Assembly (NCBI GenBank): GCA_022113835.1
Contig: JAILWY010000021.1
Coordinates: 3,224,001 to 3,288,000 of the forward strand
Direction of reading: 5' to 3'
DNA from: Atopsyche davidsoni
Taxonomy: Eukaryota; Arthropoda; Insecta; Trichoptera; Hydrobiosidae
DNA length: 64,000 nt
In this document: piece after piece, positions 1 to 11,124 of the stretch
Numbering within the stretch: the first letter of the stretch is position 1
Layout: each line of letters opens with the position of its first letter
Notes under the pieces: model-generated
Databases searched by the model: none
Seen by the model: only the letters and a program-made list of their open reading frames with translations
Told to the model about the DNA's origin: nothing
Translations under genes and position numbers: made by a program

Positions 1-94
1 AATACTGTTTAATGGTACATCTTTACTCCTATTTAAAACTACAAAAAATAAAATAAAATCTTAACCCGTGTAGGTTTACCTTGTTAATGGGGAT

Positions 95-260
95 TTATGA
101 TTATTCACCCTGCGCTATCCCCATCAGGCTGCTAAGCGCACCCCCCTCCGGAGAAGAGCCCCGAGAGCGTCAGGGTGGTTTTCCTGCCATTCCCTCCCCA
201 TCGACAAATATGTTTACCGGGATGTTCGTCTCGGAGAGTTTCACAATGTGCACATATATT
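95..260. other. GC-richer island, no gene recognised
   Basis: This patch is visibly richer in G+C than its flanks, with CpG-containing and CCCC/GGGG-containing words such as CACCCCCCTCCGGAG. It contains a 64-codon open frame that resembles nothing known and is not flanked by convincing splice signals on both sides. I treat it as a candidate conserved non-coding element, similar to the other islands in the window. Confidence 0.35.
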
Positions 261-2194
261 ATGAATGGTAACTGATCGATAATGATTATATCGAAGCGCG
301 TCTGAGTAAAATATTTCTGCAACGTGAGAATCTACTATTTTTTAACCATGTAACAAAGTAAATGTTTTATTTATTTGTTTAGTACTAAATATACCTGACT
401 TTTTTTTCTTTTAAATTTCATAAAGAGAAATATTTTTCCTTTTTATTTTGTCCTAACATTTTTATCCCAGAGGTAATGGGTATCTAAAAATCTGTTATCA
501 AAAGCGAAAGCTTTTTATTCGTAATTCAGTTAACCTAAATATTTTTAAAATGATAAAATAATGGTAGTTTTGCGTGAGTCTCCATTAAAATGAATTACAA
601 TACTTTTGTACCCCAGAAAATATTCATAGAATAATAAATGACTTCCTTCTTTCTTGTTCTTTTGGGGTCTTTTGTCTCGTAATTAGATTTTTGTATCATT
701 ATGCTAAAATTTGACCTTTTTGCGACTGAGATTTTCGTACTTGATTTTGGAAAAAAAAATCTCAATTTAAAATATAAACTCATCACAAAATATCCAATTA
801 TATTATTCTCACTTCAGTACAAGGAGGGGTTCACTCTTAAGTGTTCCCCAAAATACTTTTTATCCCAGGTTTATTTTTTGTTCAGATTTTACGAGAAAAG
901 TTGAAATCGGATAACGCGATTACAAATTTGCGATATACTGCCAGATTATCTGTATCTATTCTTTGTTCATGAACAAAGGTTCATAGACAATAGATAAATA
1001 AAATTTATTTCGATCATATTTATTGATTAAATAATCGTTAGAGATAAAAATCTTTATAATTTTATGAATTCGGGTTTCAACAGCTTAAGCTCAGAATCGG
1101 GGCAAAAAACTATTTCGAGATTAATATTTACGTGAAAAAATATAACGTATCACTAAAGTTTATTGCTTACTTTTGTTGGCAGAATTTTCCATCCCCATTA
1201 GATACTTACCTTTTTAAATGAGTGTTGCTTATTCGCGGGAACTTTTCGTATTTTGTTCAATCCATCACCGGATTTATTGACAGTTACCAAACTAAGTGAA
1301 AGTTTCTTCCGTGTTTTATAACGACAACTTTGGCGCATTATTCAAATCGTTTCAAATAATGGATTACTCACGCTGCCTTGATAATATTTGTCCTAGTAGC
1401 TAAAACTGAAAAGAGTTATTTAACTAGAAACAAACTTAAGCATGGGTTTTAAAAAAATGATTATAATTAATGCAAAATGTAAAACATTACAACCTTTCAT
1501 TACTTTTTGAGGATTAATAGAAAGTTACAATTATGTGGGTTTTTTTTTCTGTGTATGTTCAAATAACCCAGTTGAGTAAAGAGTTGCAAAAGAACTTTAT
1601 TTACTCGATAATATTACTTACCCCGAGAGATATCTGGCTTACAGAACTGTATTTGGTTGAACGATGAACGCGTAGCAAGTACAGAATCTCTAAGTACACC
1701 AAGAATGTAAATAGAAGGTTCCCGAACATTTATGGCCTTGCCAAGTTTTAGGATAGCGCTCAATGTACGGTTATATAGTAACCGACCTATCAGAATTTAC
1801 CTTCCTTAAATCATCGCAGTTGTGTACCCTCGGCAAACGAGCCTGCACCATAACAACTGATTTCCTTCATATTGCTCCCAAAGTCATTTGTGTCGTGATT
1901 TAGCGAGGCACTAAAATGTTTCCAAATATGTCTGAAAAAAACAAAAAATATAAATCTCTTCGTATATAAATCAAAGCATATCGATTTTTTATAGTACACT
2001 TATTCAGTTTATTACTGTATTTGATTAACTGCCGTTTTGAATTAATTAGATTTGAGCTGCTTTAGTTTTGATTCTTTTGACATTTTGTCTCCGTACTGCG
2101 GATTTATTTCAGGAATTTTGTTGGTATATCCTTTATTGCTGCTTGCCTGTATTTATCGCCAAGAAGCACCAAGCTGGTCCCTGAAGCAAGCGCA
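261..2194. other. AT-rich non-coding stretch
   Basis: This is AT-rich sequence with frequent stops in all frames. No gene, RNA or repeat with recognisable ends was seen. Confidence 0.6.
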
Positions 2195-2395
2195 GCCTTC
2201 CTAGCTCTCGGTCTTTAATCTTAAGCCATCGTCTCTGTTGATGTTGTCAGGGAGCTTGAGAATTTCAATTACCACTTTGACAAGACGAGCGTATTAGCTT
2301 TTGGTAGTGGCGTGCACCTTGGGTTGAAACGAGGAAGTGTGTCCCGTTGTAGCAAAATGCTCGACCACCACTGAACGCTTGTTCGTAATCCGACA
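2195..2395 (-). pseudogene. Penelope-like element relic: end of GIY-YIG endonuclease domain
   Basis: Read on the minus strand, one frame runs from about 2392 down to 2200 and gives RITNKRSVVVEHFATTGH, then SSFQPKVHATTKS, a stop codon, YARLVKVVIEILKLPDN, and INRDDGLRLKTES before a second stop. The order 'TNKS-V-EH---TGH' ... 'RL---IEI-K-P-N-NRDDG--L' is the hallmark C-terminal half of the GIY-YIG endonuclease fused to the reverse transcriptase of Penelope-like retroelements. The domain's start, the GIY-YIG tyrosines and the whole reverse transcriptase are absent. Two in-frame stops within about 65 codons show it is dead. Immediately beside it lies a hammerhead-like core on the opposite strand (2410-2443), so the copy may be rearranged or two fragments may be juxtaposed. 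I am confident of the family and less certain of the exact ends. Confidence 0.85.
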
Positions 2396-2409
2396 GTCAG
2401 ACGAAATCC

Positions 2410-2443
2410 CTGAAGACGGTCTCAACACCAGGACCGAAACGTC
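2410..2443 (+). ncRNA. Hammerhead-ribozyme-like core
   Basis: The plus strand reads CTGAAGA, then a possible stem II (CGGTC paired with GACCG across a 10-nt loop), then GAAAC and GTC. This follows the hammerhead order CUGANGA - stem II - GAAA - cleavage triplet. The pairing is imperfect for a strict model: the outermost C-G pair would use the first G of GAAAC, or else one C is bulged. Stem III would be nearly absent. Short-stem hammerheads are reported in Penelope-like elements, and a Penelope relic abuts this site, but on the other strand. Activity is not claimed. Confidence 0.4.
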
Positions 2444-2459
2444 GGAGGAATCAAAACCT

Positions 2460-3239
2460 CAAACAACGCAACACCCAAGAGGCGAATCAACTCAAAACAA
2501 CAAAATTTTTCGCTGAAATATGTTGAATTTGTATTGAGTGAGTTTGATAAGTAATTAGATTTCTTTAGAAGCCTTTCCAAGACTTAATTTTGTGTATCCA
2601 TAGAAACTTGTACGAATATTTGTTTTTGCTACATTTAGATTATCATTTCGACCAAAACAATGCCTTGAGAATAAAACACCTGGCTCTTGATGGGATGTTA
2701 TGAATGTATGAAAAAATAGATTTTTTTTTATTTTGTTTCTTAAAATGATAAATAAAGAATTTTTAGTAAACGTCTTTGATGGAAAATAAATACTTCTAAA
2801 ATAAAAATTACATAAATTGATTTGGTTTTATTAAAATAAAGATAAAATTCTATTAAATTTTATTTAGTCATGTCTAATCCTGAGTCAAAGATGATGAAAA
2901 AATGTGCCTTGTAGATATACTTAATTTCATTGCTGTATAAATCTATTTAACTAAATATTTTATTAAATTACATTATTTATAAAATTATGCTTTTTTCAAT
3001 GTGAGAAACTTTTTAAAAGTATCAGAATATTTGACACATAGCCCAATACGTAAGGGTGTATGATTTCTACACACATCGCGACATAACTGACAAAAATCCG
3101 ACAAAATGCAACAACAGATTGTCATGGCTGATTTTTACATAATATTTTAACATCTTTGACGAGGCAGAAATTAAAAGGTATTAAAAACAATTTTGTTTAC
3201 AAATAATATTCAGTTTTTATAATTTTTCACTGTTTTACT
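2460..3239. other. AT-rich non-coding stretch
   Basis: This is AT-rich DNA immediately after the Penelope-related block. Nothing recognisable was seen beyond A- and T-rich runs. Confidence 0.55.
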
Positions 3240-3440
3240 GAGGATGACATCACCCATAGTTTTGGTAAAGAATGACCACACTAATGTGACCTCGGAGTCC
3301 TGCTCGTCGCACATTACCGCTAATAAATGAAAAGCTGACTAAGCTACCCTAAGTGGGATTTATTTCGGGGTGGTGTAAGCCGGGCTTTAGATCGATACCT
3401 TCCTTTACCAAGACAAAAGAGGTAACTGTCCGCACCCCAG
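3240..3440. other. GC-richer island of unknown origin
   Basis: Sequence around 3290-3430 contains words such as GACCTCGGAGTCC and CGGGGTGGTGTAAGCCGGGC. These look like a degraded repeat or SINE-type head, but I could not find a paired A box and B box or flanking duplications. There is no useful open frame. Confidence 0.3.
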
Positions 3441-3444
3441 GGAA

Positions 3445-5029
3445 TTCAATTTAAAGGTACTTTAATCGTTTCACGTGTATTATTTGTTTTTATAGTAGAA
3501 AATGATAAATTACCCACTATAAACAGGTTTTAGGGATTTTTGTTTACATTTTCAAACTTTTTTATTAAAAGATATTAACATATCAACCATAATAAAAGCA
3601 GACTGAAAATACTATCGCTTTTAGAGAGTAAATTATATTTTAGATAAAATCAAGTATATATATATATATTCGATATAAAACTAACACTGCATTGAACAGT
3701 GGTGTTTATTTTATTTATATATCATGGTTGGATTCGTTCAAAATGATTAACTTTGTTATTTCAATCTCATTTCGAATCAATCAGAAAACAAATTTAATTA
3801 CTACAGCCAAATTTAATTAGTCTGATTGATTTGCCGCCGTTGAAATTTGTTGGTTTTGTTAAATATTCCAATACTGAACTGTTGTATTTTGGATAGTATT
3901 GTAATAGTTCCGTTTACGCAGACACATCGTAAGTAGCAATATTTATGTGGCTGGGTTTCATACGGTCTTTAATTGATGCTAATTTGCTATTGAAGTAATC
4001 GATTTACACACTAAGTTAGCTAAAATATGCTTTAAATTTTTTGTAGCAATTTAAAAGTTTGTTACTAAAATGCGTAGAATTTTAAATCAATAAATAGAAA
4101 TATACAATTTCGTTGCCAACTTTACATACCCTGGCAGAAGTGCGCTCACTGAAGGGTTCGGAGTGGTCCAAAATTTTGAGTTATTCCATCATTCCTTTAA
4201 AATATTTCCTATGCTATTATAAAAATATTGGATCAACAGTAATAATATTGCGAGACTCAGCATATAAAGTATTGCGGTTAATAATAAAAAAAACAGTGAT
4301 TGCATAACAAATATTTTATGTCAAGAGTGAATATAAGAAACTGCTGTGTTTATATTGGTTTTATCATAAAAGTTATATTTACCCAAACAATAATATTCCA
4401 TAAGCTGTATACAGTTGATGCATGCGTATAGCCTGATTCCTTTGTTCTATTTATTCAGAACAAGTTTCCTGAAAAAATTACTTGGAAATAAATACAAATA
4501 TAGTAGCTTGCTGATTTTCAAACAGTTTTGGGCTATCATTATACTCATAAAAAATCATGAGCTATCATAAAAAAACATTATTTATTTTGAGATAGAAAAA
4601 CTCACATGTTAAACAAAGAAAAGTCGTGTTTCTTTCTGGGATATTATGGGACTAAAACCCACGTCTCTCGGTTATTTTAACCCAGGACTTGAGTCCTGTT
4701 GACCGGGTTAGTAAGCGAGAATTTCAATCGATCTTAGTTTTTACTTATATTTATTGACTTACTAATACGATTGCACTCACCTGAGTTATGTTGCAAAAAA
4801 ACTTAAATTTGAATTATCTACGACGTGACGATTAAAGATGATTCTTAATATTGGAAAGATATAAATACATTTAATGTTTATCTTTGGTATGGCATTTACC
4901 ATATTGTTATTTCATTAAATGAGTTTCCGGATACCTTAAAATATGGACAAATATGTACAAAAATATTTAAATAAATATATTCACGACTTTAAACTCAACC
5001 GGGCAAACGTTATCCTTGAAGTGTCCAAT
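3445..5029. repeat. AT-rich stretch with a short (TA)n
   Basis: A small (TA)n lies at 3654-3669. A compact dyad lies near 4680: AGGACT and AGTCCT separated by TG, nested inside AACCC and GGGTT. No gene was recognised. Confidence 0.5.
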
Positions 5030-5250
5030 AAAAGGCAGGGTGGATTCATCACAGATCCCCTATTGGTCGCAGGCTGCGGCTGTCGAAGGCAATTCCGGGG
5101 CTCGAACTGGCAACCCCTTGGATAATTCAATCAACCACCACCCCACGTAGCAGGGCCAGGCTGCTAAATACGGTGCCTTGTTAAGGCTAGAATCTACCCT
5201 TATCTGTCGAGAGATGAGCCAAGCAGTAGTCCTTCCGCTCTCGCTCTTGA
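5030..5250 (-). mobile_element. tRNA-derived SINE-like block
   Basis: On the minus strand, CAGTTCGAGCCCC (around 5098-5110) is close to an RNA polymerase III B box. About 30 bases upstream, TACGTGGGGTGGTGG (5135-5149) is in the position of an A box. The spacing fits a tRNA-like promoter, and the block is much more GC-rich than its surroundings, as tRNA-derived SINE heads are. The cloverleaf does not fold as a functional tRNA by eye, so I call it a SINE-like relic. Its ends and target duplication were not identified. A degraded fragment of some other repeat is possible. Confidence 0.4.
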
Positions 5251-5255
5251 TTCGG

Positions 5256-6019
5256 GGAAATTGTTTTTAATTTTGTTTTTGTACGAATGGTCCGGAAAGT
5301 GACCCTCGGGGTTTTTTTAACGAAGTGTATTTTTAATTTATTATTTTGCCTTTAACTGAAACAAACATTTATTAAAATTTAAAATTACAAGGGTAAACAA
5401 CATATATTAACAAGGATGTATATTGATGTTTTATATCCAACTGTGTTTGTTTTATCAATTTACTCAAAAAACGGGATGGAATAATGAATATAAATATATC
5501 AATCCTTCACAATGATAAATAAATTAAACATCTCCAAATAACTTCTAAAACGATACAATTGGTAATTTTAATATGATTAAAGAAGAATATTTTTTTATTT
5601 TTTAAGCCACTAGTAAAAATTTAATTTACTATGAGAACAATTATTCCCATTTAATTAAACGAATCAGCAACCAGTTTAAGAACAAATATAAGTTTTGGCT
5701 TAAGACAATTAATTTTTGTATTTTTATTATGTATAAAATTTTAAGAAATTGATATTATAAATATTTTGGTTCAGGTTTCAAATGGTGTTAACAAATTTTT
5801 GAATACTTTTATTTTATTTTATCAAAACTAAGAATCTTTAAACTTTTTGCTGATCCAGGAAAAGTCTGTTTTCACGTGTATGAGGTATATATGAACAAAT
5901 AGTAAATTGTAATCTACACCAGACTTTAAGAAGTAAATAAACACGCCTTTTGAGTTTTAGACATTGTAATTGTTTTATTTATTACTTTGCAGTAAAAGTT
6001 AGTAATTAAGTTGTTTCGC
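5256..6019. other. AT-rich non-coding stretch
   Basis: There are many A- and T-runs and stops in all frames. Nothing was supported. Confidence 0.6.
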
Positions 6020-6200
6020 GATAGGTAAAGCACAGGTCTACCCAACTGTCGCTTGAATATGATGGCCCTCACGGCTGAGTAACCTTATTAGCCGACTCTT
6101 TGGTCGTACAGTGCTTTAAATTCCAACTGAAGTGGGTAGGTTTCAGTTGGAATATCACAGAGCCACCCTCTACAAGCGTATGTAGTCGTGAATGCTAGAT
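6020..6200. other. GC-richer island containing a 12-bp hairpin
   Basis: This island contains the perfect hairpin at 6120-6153. The rest has no recognised motif or open frame of note. Confidence 0.4.
6120..6153. repeat. Perfect 12-bp inverted repeat (hairpin)
   Basis: ATTCCAACTGAA (6120-6131) and TTCAGTTGGAAT (6142-6153) are exact reverse complements around a 10-nt loop. The core CAACTGAA recurs in a second hairpin at 25934-25963. Confidence 0.9.
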
Positions 6201-6910
6201 GAAGGCCTCATTCTCTTTATGGACATGACAGTTGAAATAATTTAACGTTATGTACAGCACAGCGTCTACTGAGATGTGGGCTTGTTATTTAACTGCGAAT
6301 TCAACGAGCGTGTAGAAATTAGACATAGGTAAATGTGTTTGTTATGGCAGAAAGAAATAGTATCGTGTTTATTTTAGAGAAGGTTGAATAATAACAATGC
6401 GAGAAAACAAAATTCATTAAATATTCTCAGTAATTAGAACTGCCTCAAGGATCATTTTAAAATAAACCATTGTTATTTTGACGTTAAAGATTTGTACAAA
6501 ATACACTTTTTACCTGCGATTTATTTTTAAGCGAAGGGTTGAATAGCAAATAATCATTTGGTTTGCGACATGATATAATTACTATGATGCCTTGATTGCA
6601 AGAATACCCATAAAATCTCATTGTTTATTTTTTTTTTTCAATTTTAACAACGATGTTGAAATTTTGAAAGTTTTTATAATTAACGAAAGATCGTATTAAA
6701 CAAACATGCAAAAACAGCAAGCATTAAAATTTAAAACCCAATTGAAGACTGAGTAATTAATGTATACTAATCAAATATGGTAAATTTAGACAATACGTAG
6801 AAAGCCCATTGATAATTGCATACATATACGATTCTCTGAAAGTTTGAAATTAACAATACAATATCGCATACATTACAAGTTTGTTTGAGTTTAAACATTA
6901 CATTACAGAG
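6200..6910. other. AT-rich non-coding stretch
   Basis: No feature was supported here. Confidence 0.6.
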
Positions 6911-7164
6911 AATGACCGCACAAAGATGCTCCCCCAGCCAATCCTATTTGCGCCGCCTCTGAATTGGCCTGCTGTTTATATGTGAAATAATTATACACGT
7001 TACTGGAACTAAAGTCAGGGACGGCGAGTGCTGGAGAACACCTAAAAATTGTAAATGCAAACAAGAAGTATTTTTTATTATAAAACTAATATTTATAACA
7101 TTGTCATTTTGAGATTTTGCGAAATTTGGTTTACCTATAAAATAACAACCCTCTGCCAATATTC

Positions 7165-7170
<6 letters not shown>

Positions 7171-7232
<62 letters not shown>
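7171..7232. repeat. (TA)31 microsatellite
   Basis: This is a pure TA dinucleotide run of about 62 bases. Open frames of alternating Tyr-Ile in this interval are translation of the repeat. Confidence 0.98.
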
Positions 7233-7237
<5 letters not shown>

Positions 7238-7568
7238 TTGGAAAAAAAACAAATATTTTCGGTATATTTATAATGGGCAAGATTGATGGCGTGGTCGGTC
7301 CAATTCCGTTGCTCTCGTATCGTTCTCTGGCGTGCGCTCGCTCTCCCAGCTTGTCGGCACTATTGTATTCCCAAACAATGACGGAGGATACTTCCTCATA
7401 AATCTTCGAGTCCCGCTGGATCCGCGGCCCTCGCCGACATGACTTCCACGCCCTCGTGACGTGTGCGTCGGCGGAACCGGCACTGGTCGCATCAGAATAA
7501 CAAAAAAAATATGAATAATACTCACAAAGGGGAATCTATGTAAAAAATATTCCGCAAATTTGAAATTG

Positions 7569-7573
7569 AAAAA

Positions 7574-7604
<31 letters not shown>
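7569..7604. repeat. A14 run followed by (TA)11
   Basis: Fourteen A residues lead directly into a pure TA run. This arrangement is typical of degenerating poly(A) tails of retroposed elements as well as of ordinary microsatellites. Confidence 0.95.
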
Positions 7605-7607
<3 letters not shown>

Positions 7608-8119
7608 AATGATTTCACGTGATAAGTGTGATTTTGTTTATTAACATTAAATATGTCTTACATTGCCGAAGGCTCGGAGTAATAAGGACGGCGCATAGTT
7701 TCGTCTCCTTTGCTTATATCTCTGTTGACAAATTGGTGCTCCCCCGTACAAAGTGACTACAGTAGTTGAAGGAGCAGACCCCAAAGTATGGGATTTATTG
7801 CCCAGCGGATATGGGACGGCCCGAGCTCGGGGACCCCGCCAGGCACTTAATACGCATCTTTTTGTTATATTGCACCCCCGGGAGATGGAACCTTCCAGCT
7901 CCAGGCCTAATGAAAAAAGAAGACGTTTTAAAAAAAGAGTCATTGAAATCTAAGGCATTTTTCTTTAGTAACAGTTTCTATTTATATGCCTTTGTGAATA
8001 ACAGTTAAAAATATATTTCTTATCTAGACACATATCACTAACAACAATCCATTAATTTATTTAAACAGTCTAGTATTGAAAAATCATTAATATAATTCTT
8101 ATTCTAATATGCAAGTGCA

Positions 8120-8330
8120 AATTTTACACACAGATAGCTCAAGATAGTAGCGTTCAACTCAACTTACTTATTTTACAAAAAAATATTTGATAAAAATAGT
8201 TTTCAGTGAAATTAATAGTATCTAAGTCTTAAATATAAAAAGTTATTTGATTCAAATACAAAAGATCTAGTTTTATATGCAGATTAATCTCAAGGTAGCG
8301 CCATTCAACTCAGCTTACATATTTCTCCAT
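8120..8330. repeat. Diverged direct repeat
   Basis: Segments at about 8140-8180 and 8285-8320 share the pattern 'TCAAGRTAGYRSCRTTCAACTC' followed by 'RCTTAC' and 'TATTT'. This suggests an old local duplication with a period of about 145 bases. Confidence 0.45.
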
Positions 8331-8394
8331 AAAATATATGTATTCTCTCCATTGGCAGATATATAGATCTCCCGTATTTCACCAAAACTGCAGA

Positions 8395-8590
8395 GAGGTA
8401 ACATTACTCTTCGGTCCCTTTCAAATAACGTCTTCATAGCCTATAAAATGGATACCTCGTTACCATCACTCAATTTAAAATCCATAAAGTGGCGAATAAA
8501 ATCAATCCCCTCAGCGTGAAGCCTTGCGGAAGTGGCTCCGTACGTAGGTCTTGGGTGTAGCCACTAACACCGAGTAACACCTCTGAATTT
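8395..8590. other. GC-richer island
   Basis: Mildly GC-rich sequence (AAGCCTTGCGGAAGTGGCTC and neighbours). No gene or repeat was identified. Confidence 0.3.
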
Positions 8591-9169
8591 GCATTTTATA
8601 TCTCACATAAATTAGTACTGATTTTCTTAGGTCTTTCTAGCATTTTAAAGGTCCAATTTGTTTTATGTTACCTTTGTAAACAATATATTATTAAAATTTT
8701 ATTCATATTTTCATGGATATTTATTTATTCAGAAAAAAATAGAATATGGATTCCAGGAATATCAAAATGTACTTCCGTTCTTTAAGAAAAAAAAATTCCT
8801 GAAAATCACACCTACTGATGAAAAAATATTTTTTTTGTGAAAAAAAACATATTCTGGCTTTGATTTTTTCAGATATATAGTATACGGCTTTAGCCATTAA
8901 TTGATAATAAAAACAATTTGATAACGTTTTTGCTGTTTAAAATCTGATATAATATATTTTAATTAATTTTTGAATTGAAGATCAGCTCCAATCAATTAGA
9001 GATTGTATAATAGTTTGTCCGATGTTGTAGCAAATTTTTAAACTGCTATAGTAGCTGGTAATAATATCGAATACGTACATTTTAGTATCCAAAATCCCAA
9101 GGTCGGTAATTTATTCAAATTGGAATAAGAACAGTTAAAAATAACGTATAATTTTACTATATTTTATAT

Positions 9170-9330
9170 TTTTGACAAAAAGTATTTGGAGTGACATCAA
9201 TATAACATTTTAAAAATAAAATAAACTTCATTTTTTGACGCGACTAGTTTGACCTTGAAAATATTTTTCAGCAAAAATAGTCGCTTCATAAAATAAAAAG
9301 TGGGAGCATCACTAAAATATTTTTGTGAAA
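9170..9330. repeat. Inverted pair of the GAAAC-TAGTC repeat family
   Basis: The minus strand reads GCTGAAAAAT ... GGTCAAACTAGTCGCGTCAAAAAAT with a tail ending GATGTCACTCCAAATACTTTTT. The plus strand, starting from the same centre, reads CTTGAAAATATTTTTCAGC ... TAGTCGCTTCATAAAATAAAAAGT with a tail GGGAGCATCACTAAAATATT. The centre is therefore a near palindrome (CGACTA ... TGAAAATATTTTTCA ... TAGTCG) with one tail leaving on each strand. It matches the copies at 16.25, 57.75, 60.3 and 63.0 kb. Confidence 0.5.
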
Positions 9331-9394
9331 ACAGCAAATTTTTACCCAAAATGTATGTTGAAATTATTATAAAGATATCGAGCTCATACATCAT

Positions 9395-9660
9395 GGACGC
9401 GTCCAACGCAGATCTTTTTCACACACTCAAGCCCTTAAGAATGTTTCACGAATTCGGAATTTCCAGAATGGTCGTCGGTAGCAAGTGACGGGTTGATCTC
9501 GTCGGACGCCTCCTCAGCCGCTACATTTCAATTTGTTTACGCACTTTTACCACGTCCCGGGTGATGTAAAGGTACAAGAACCGGAAATGAAACGAGTAAA
9601 AAGCAGTTCTAGATTAATGGCGGCCCCATCAAGGGAAGAAATGATGACCGCCGTTTTTTG
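9395..9660. other. GC-richer island
   Basis: This CpG-containing island (ACGCGTCC, CTCGTCGGACGCC, CACGTCCCGGG) has two overlapping open frames of about 60-70 codons. No splice-site pair or known protein motif was found. It is a candidate conserved non-coding element. Confidence 0.35.
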
Positions 9661-10249
9661 CCCCCTATGTATGAAAATTGGATACATCTTCACTTCTGTT
9701 TATTTCTTGAAAATCTCTTTACATATAACTTTCTTTTAAGTAAATATTTGAATAATGATATTCTTCAAATTACAAAAATATTGTTATTTAGTATTTTTTC
9801 TAAGATTTATTATCTAAAGACCTTTTCTCGTTATCTCTAATGATTTTACATTTATTGATAAATCACAGCATTCAGGAATTTAGTGGTTTTATATAATAAA
9901 AACGTGAATAATACATAATATTCGAACAATTACTTATTTTTATAATGAGACATAGGTGGTTAAAATGCAAATAAATACAAATATGTAAAAAACATTAAAT
10001 TTTTTAAATTATATTTTTAGCTTGAACTCAAATTGGCTAAAGATAATGTAGCCTATTAAACAAAATGGATACACGATTCATAAGTTAATATTGGCCAATT
10101 TTTTAACTGAAGGCTAAAACCAGGTCGATTTGCCAAAATAAAACCAAACTCAACTAAAAAAACCGAAAAAAATATTATGTTATGGCGGAAAAAATATCAT
10201 AAGAACAACCTCCCTAAAATTTGTTACAATTACAAAAAAGGTAATACAT
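9661..10249. other. AT-rich non-coding stretch
   Basis: Nothing was recognised. Confidence 0.6.
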
Positions 10250-10510
10250 TACAACCCTCCGCAGATTACTTCGACCTCCCTGCCGCTTACGGCCGCCGTT
10301 ACCGTCGCCGTTGTCATGTTAACGGCGAGTCTAATATGACGCCACTTTATAACGGTACATAACGTATCGTTAGGGCGACCTATGTAAGCTGACCCTGTCG
10401 CTGTACAGTAACGTTATGCCGAACCACGTCAAACGGTACTTTTCCGAAGAGAGGCTTTCTAACCTGCTTCAATAGCGGAGGTTTTTGCGTGGCTTTTTGG
10501 TGTTTGGTTT
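10250..10510. other. CpG-rich island
   Basis: A dense run of CpG words (GCCGCTTACGGCCGCCGTTA, CGTCGCCGTTG, AACGTTATGCCG) stands out strongly against the AT-rich flanks. Several short TAACGG/CCGTTA-type words recur on both strands, which would fit clustered MYB-like sites (YAACNG). No coding signal was supported. Confidence 0.4.
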
Positions 10511-10864
10511 TTGTAGCAATTTGCCAACTGAGTGGCGTAGGCGCTTCTTAGAATTTATGAAACAACAATTTTTTTTTGTATTTATATATTTTTGCCAAAA
10601 ATTAGACATTATATAAATATATATAATATTTATATTTGATTCTTAAAAAATTCTAATCTTATATCTTAACAAAGTAAACACAAAACGCTTCGGAAACATT
10701 AGGCCCTTTTCAGGATATACGAGTATATTGATCAGTAACACCTAAAAATACATATCCGTACTTTCCTTCTACAAAAACAGTCCAACATTTAAAACTGTCA
10801 GCGCGACTGAAAAGTACAAAACACAAATAAGGCCTAATTACACAAAAGGATCAAGTGTATAATC

Positions 10865-11120
10865 AAACAACGAGATAGGTTCGGGTTCGATTTCTACTTT
10901 ACAAAGTCTGGCTTATGAAACGTCACTCTGCTGAGCCACAATCACCGGGGGCGGCCGGGTTAGGGGAGGTTTTTGTTTGTTTGCTCGCGGTGCTGGAATC
11001 TACGCCAAAGTGGGCGATAACATTTTTAAAGCCTTTTTATGACACAGCTTTATCACGTAGGCTTCGATCAAAATGCCATAAAGAACTTTTATTAAGGCTT
11101 GATGAATGACGCGTCAAATG
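10865..11120. other. GC-richer island with G-rich tract
   Basis: This island includes a purine-rich tract at 10946-10970 (runs of 5, 3 and 4 G) that is one run short of a classical four-run G-quadruplex. A 64-codon ATG-initiated frame covers it but resembles nothing known. Confidence 0.4.
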
Positions 11121-11124
11121 AGTG

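Larger units (their letters stand above)
6911..7960. other. Composite GC-richer block interrupted by microsatellites
   Basis: Three GC-richer pieces (about 6915-7050, 7268-7500 and 7660-7910) are separated by two (TA)n arrays and an A-run. The middle piece is rich in CpG (for example GATCCGCGGCCCTCGCCG). The last contains GGGACGGCCCGAGCTCGGGG. Open frames of 66-116 codons occur on both strands but none resembles a known protein, and those crossing the arrays are artefacts of repeat translation. An A-run followed by (TA)n at 7569-7604 would fit the tail of a retroposed sequence. The block may be one decayed mobile element or several. Its identity is unknown. Confidence 0.35.

Noticed and set aside
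3240..3440. Second copy of the SINE-like block at 5.0 kb
   Set aside because: Only the short word GGGGTGGTG is shared, which is too little to call a copy.
6944..7273. Open frames of alternating Tyr-Ile on both strands
   Set aside because: They are translations of the (TA)n microsatellite.
7647..8008. Overlapping 66-98 codon frames on both strands
   Set aside because: Openness in several frames follows from the GC-richer composition. No protein family was recognised.
10874..10896. GGTTCGGGTTCGATTTC as a possible tRNA T-arm
   Set aside because: No complementary acceptor stem, anticodon arm or A box is present at the right distance.
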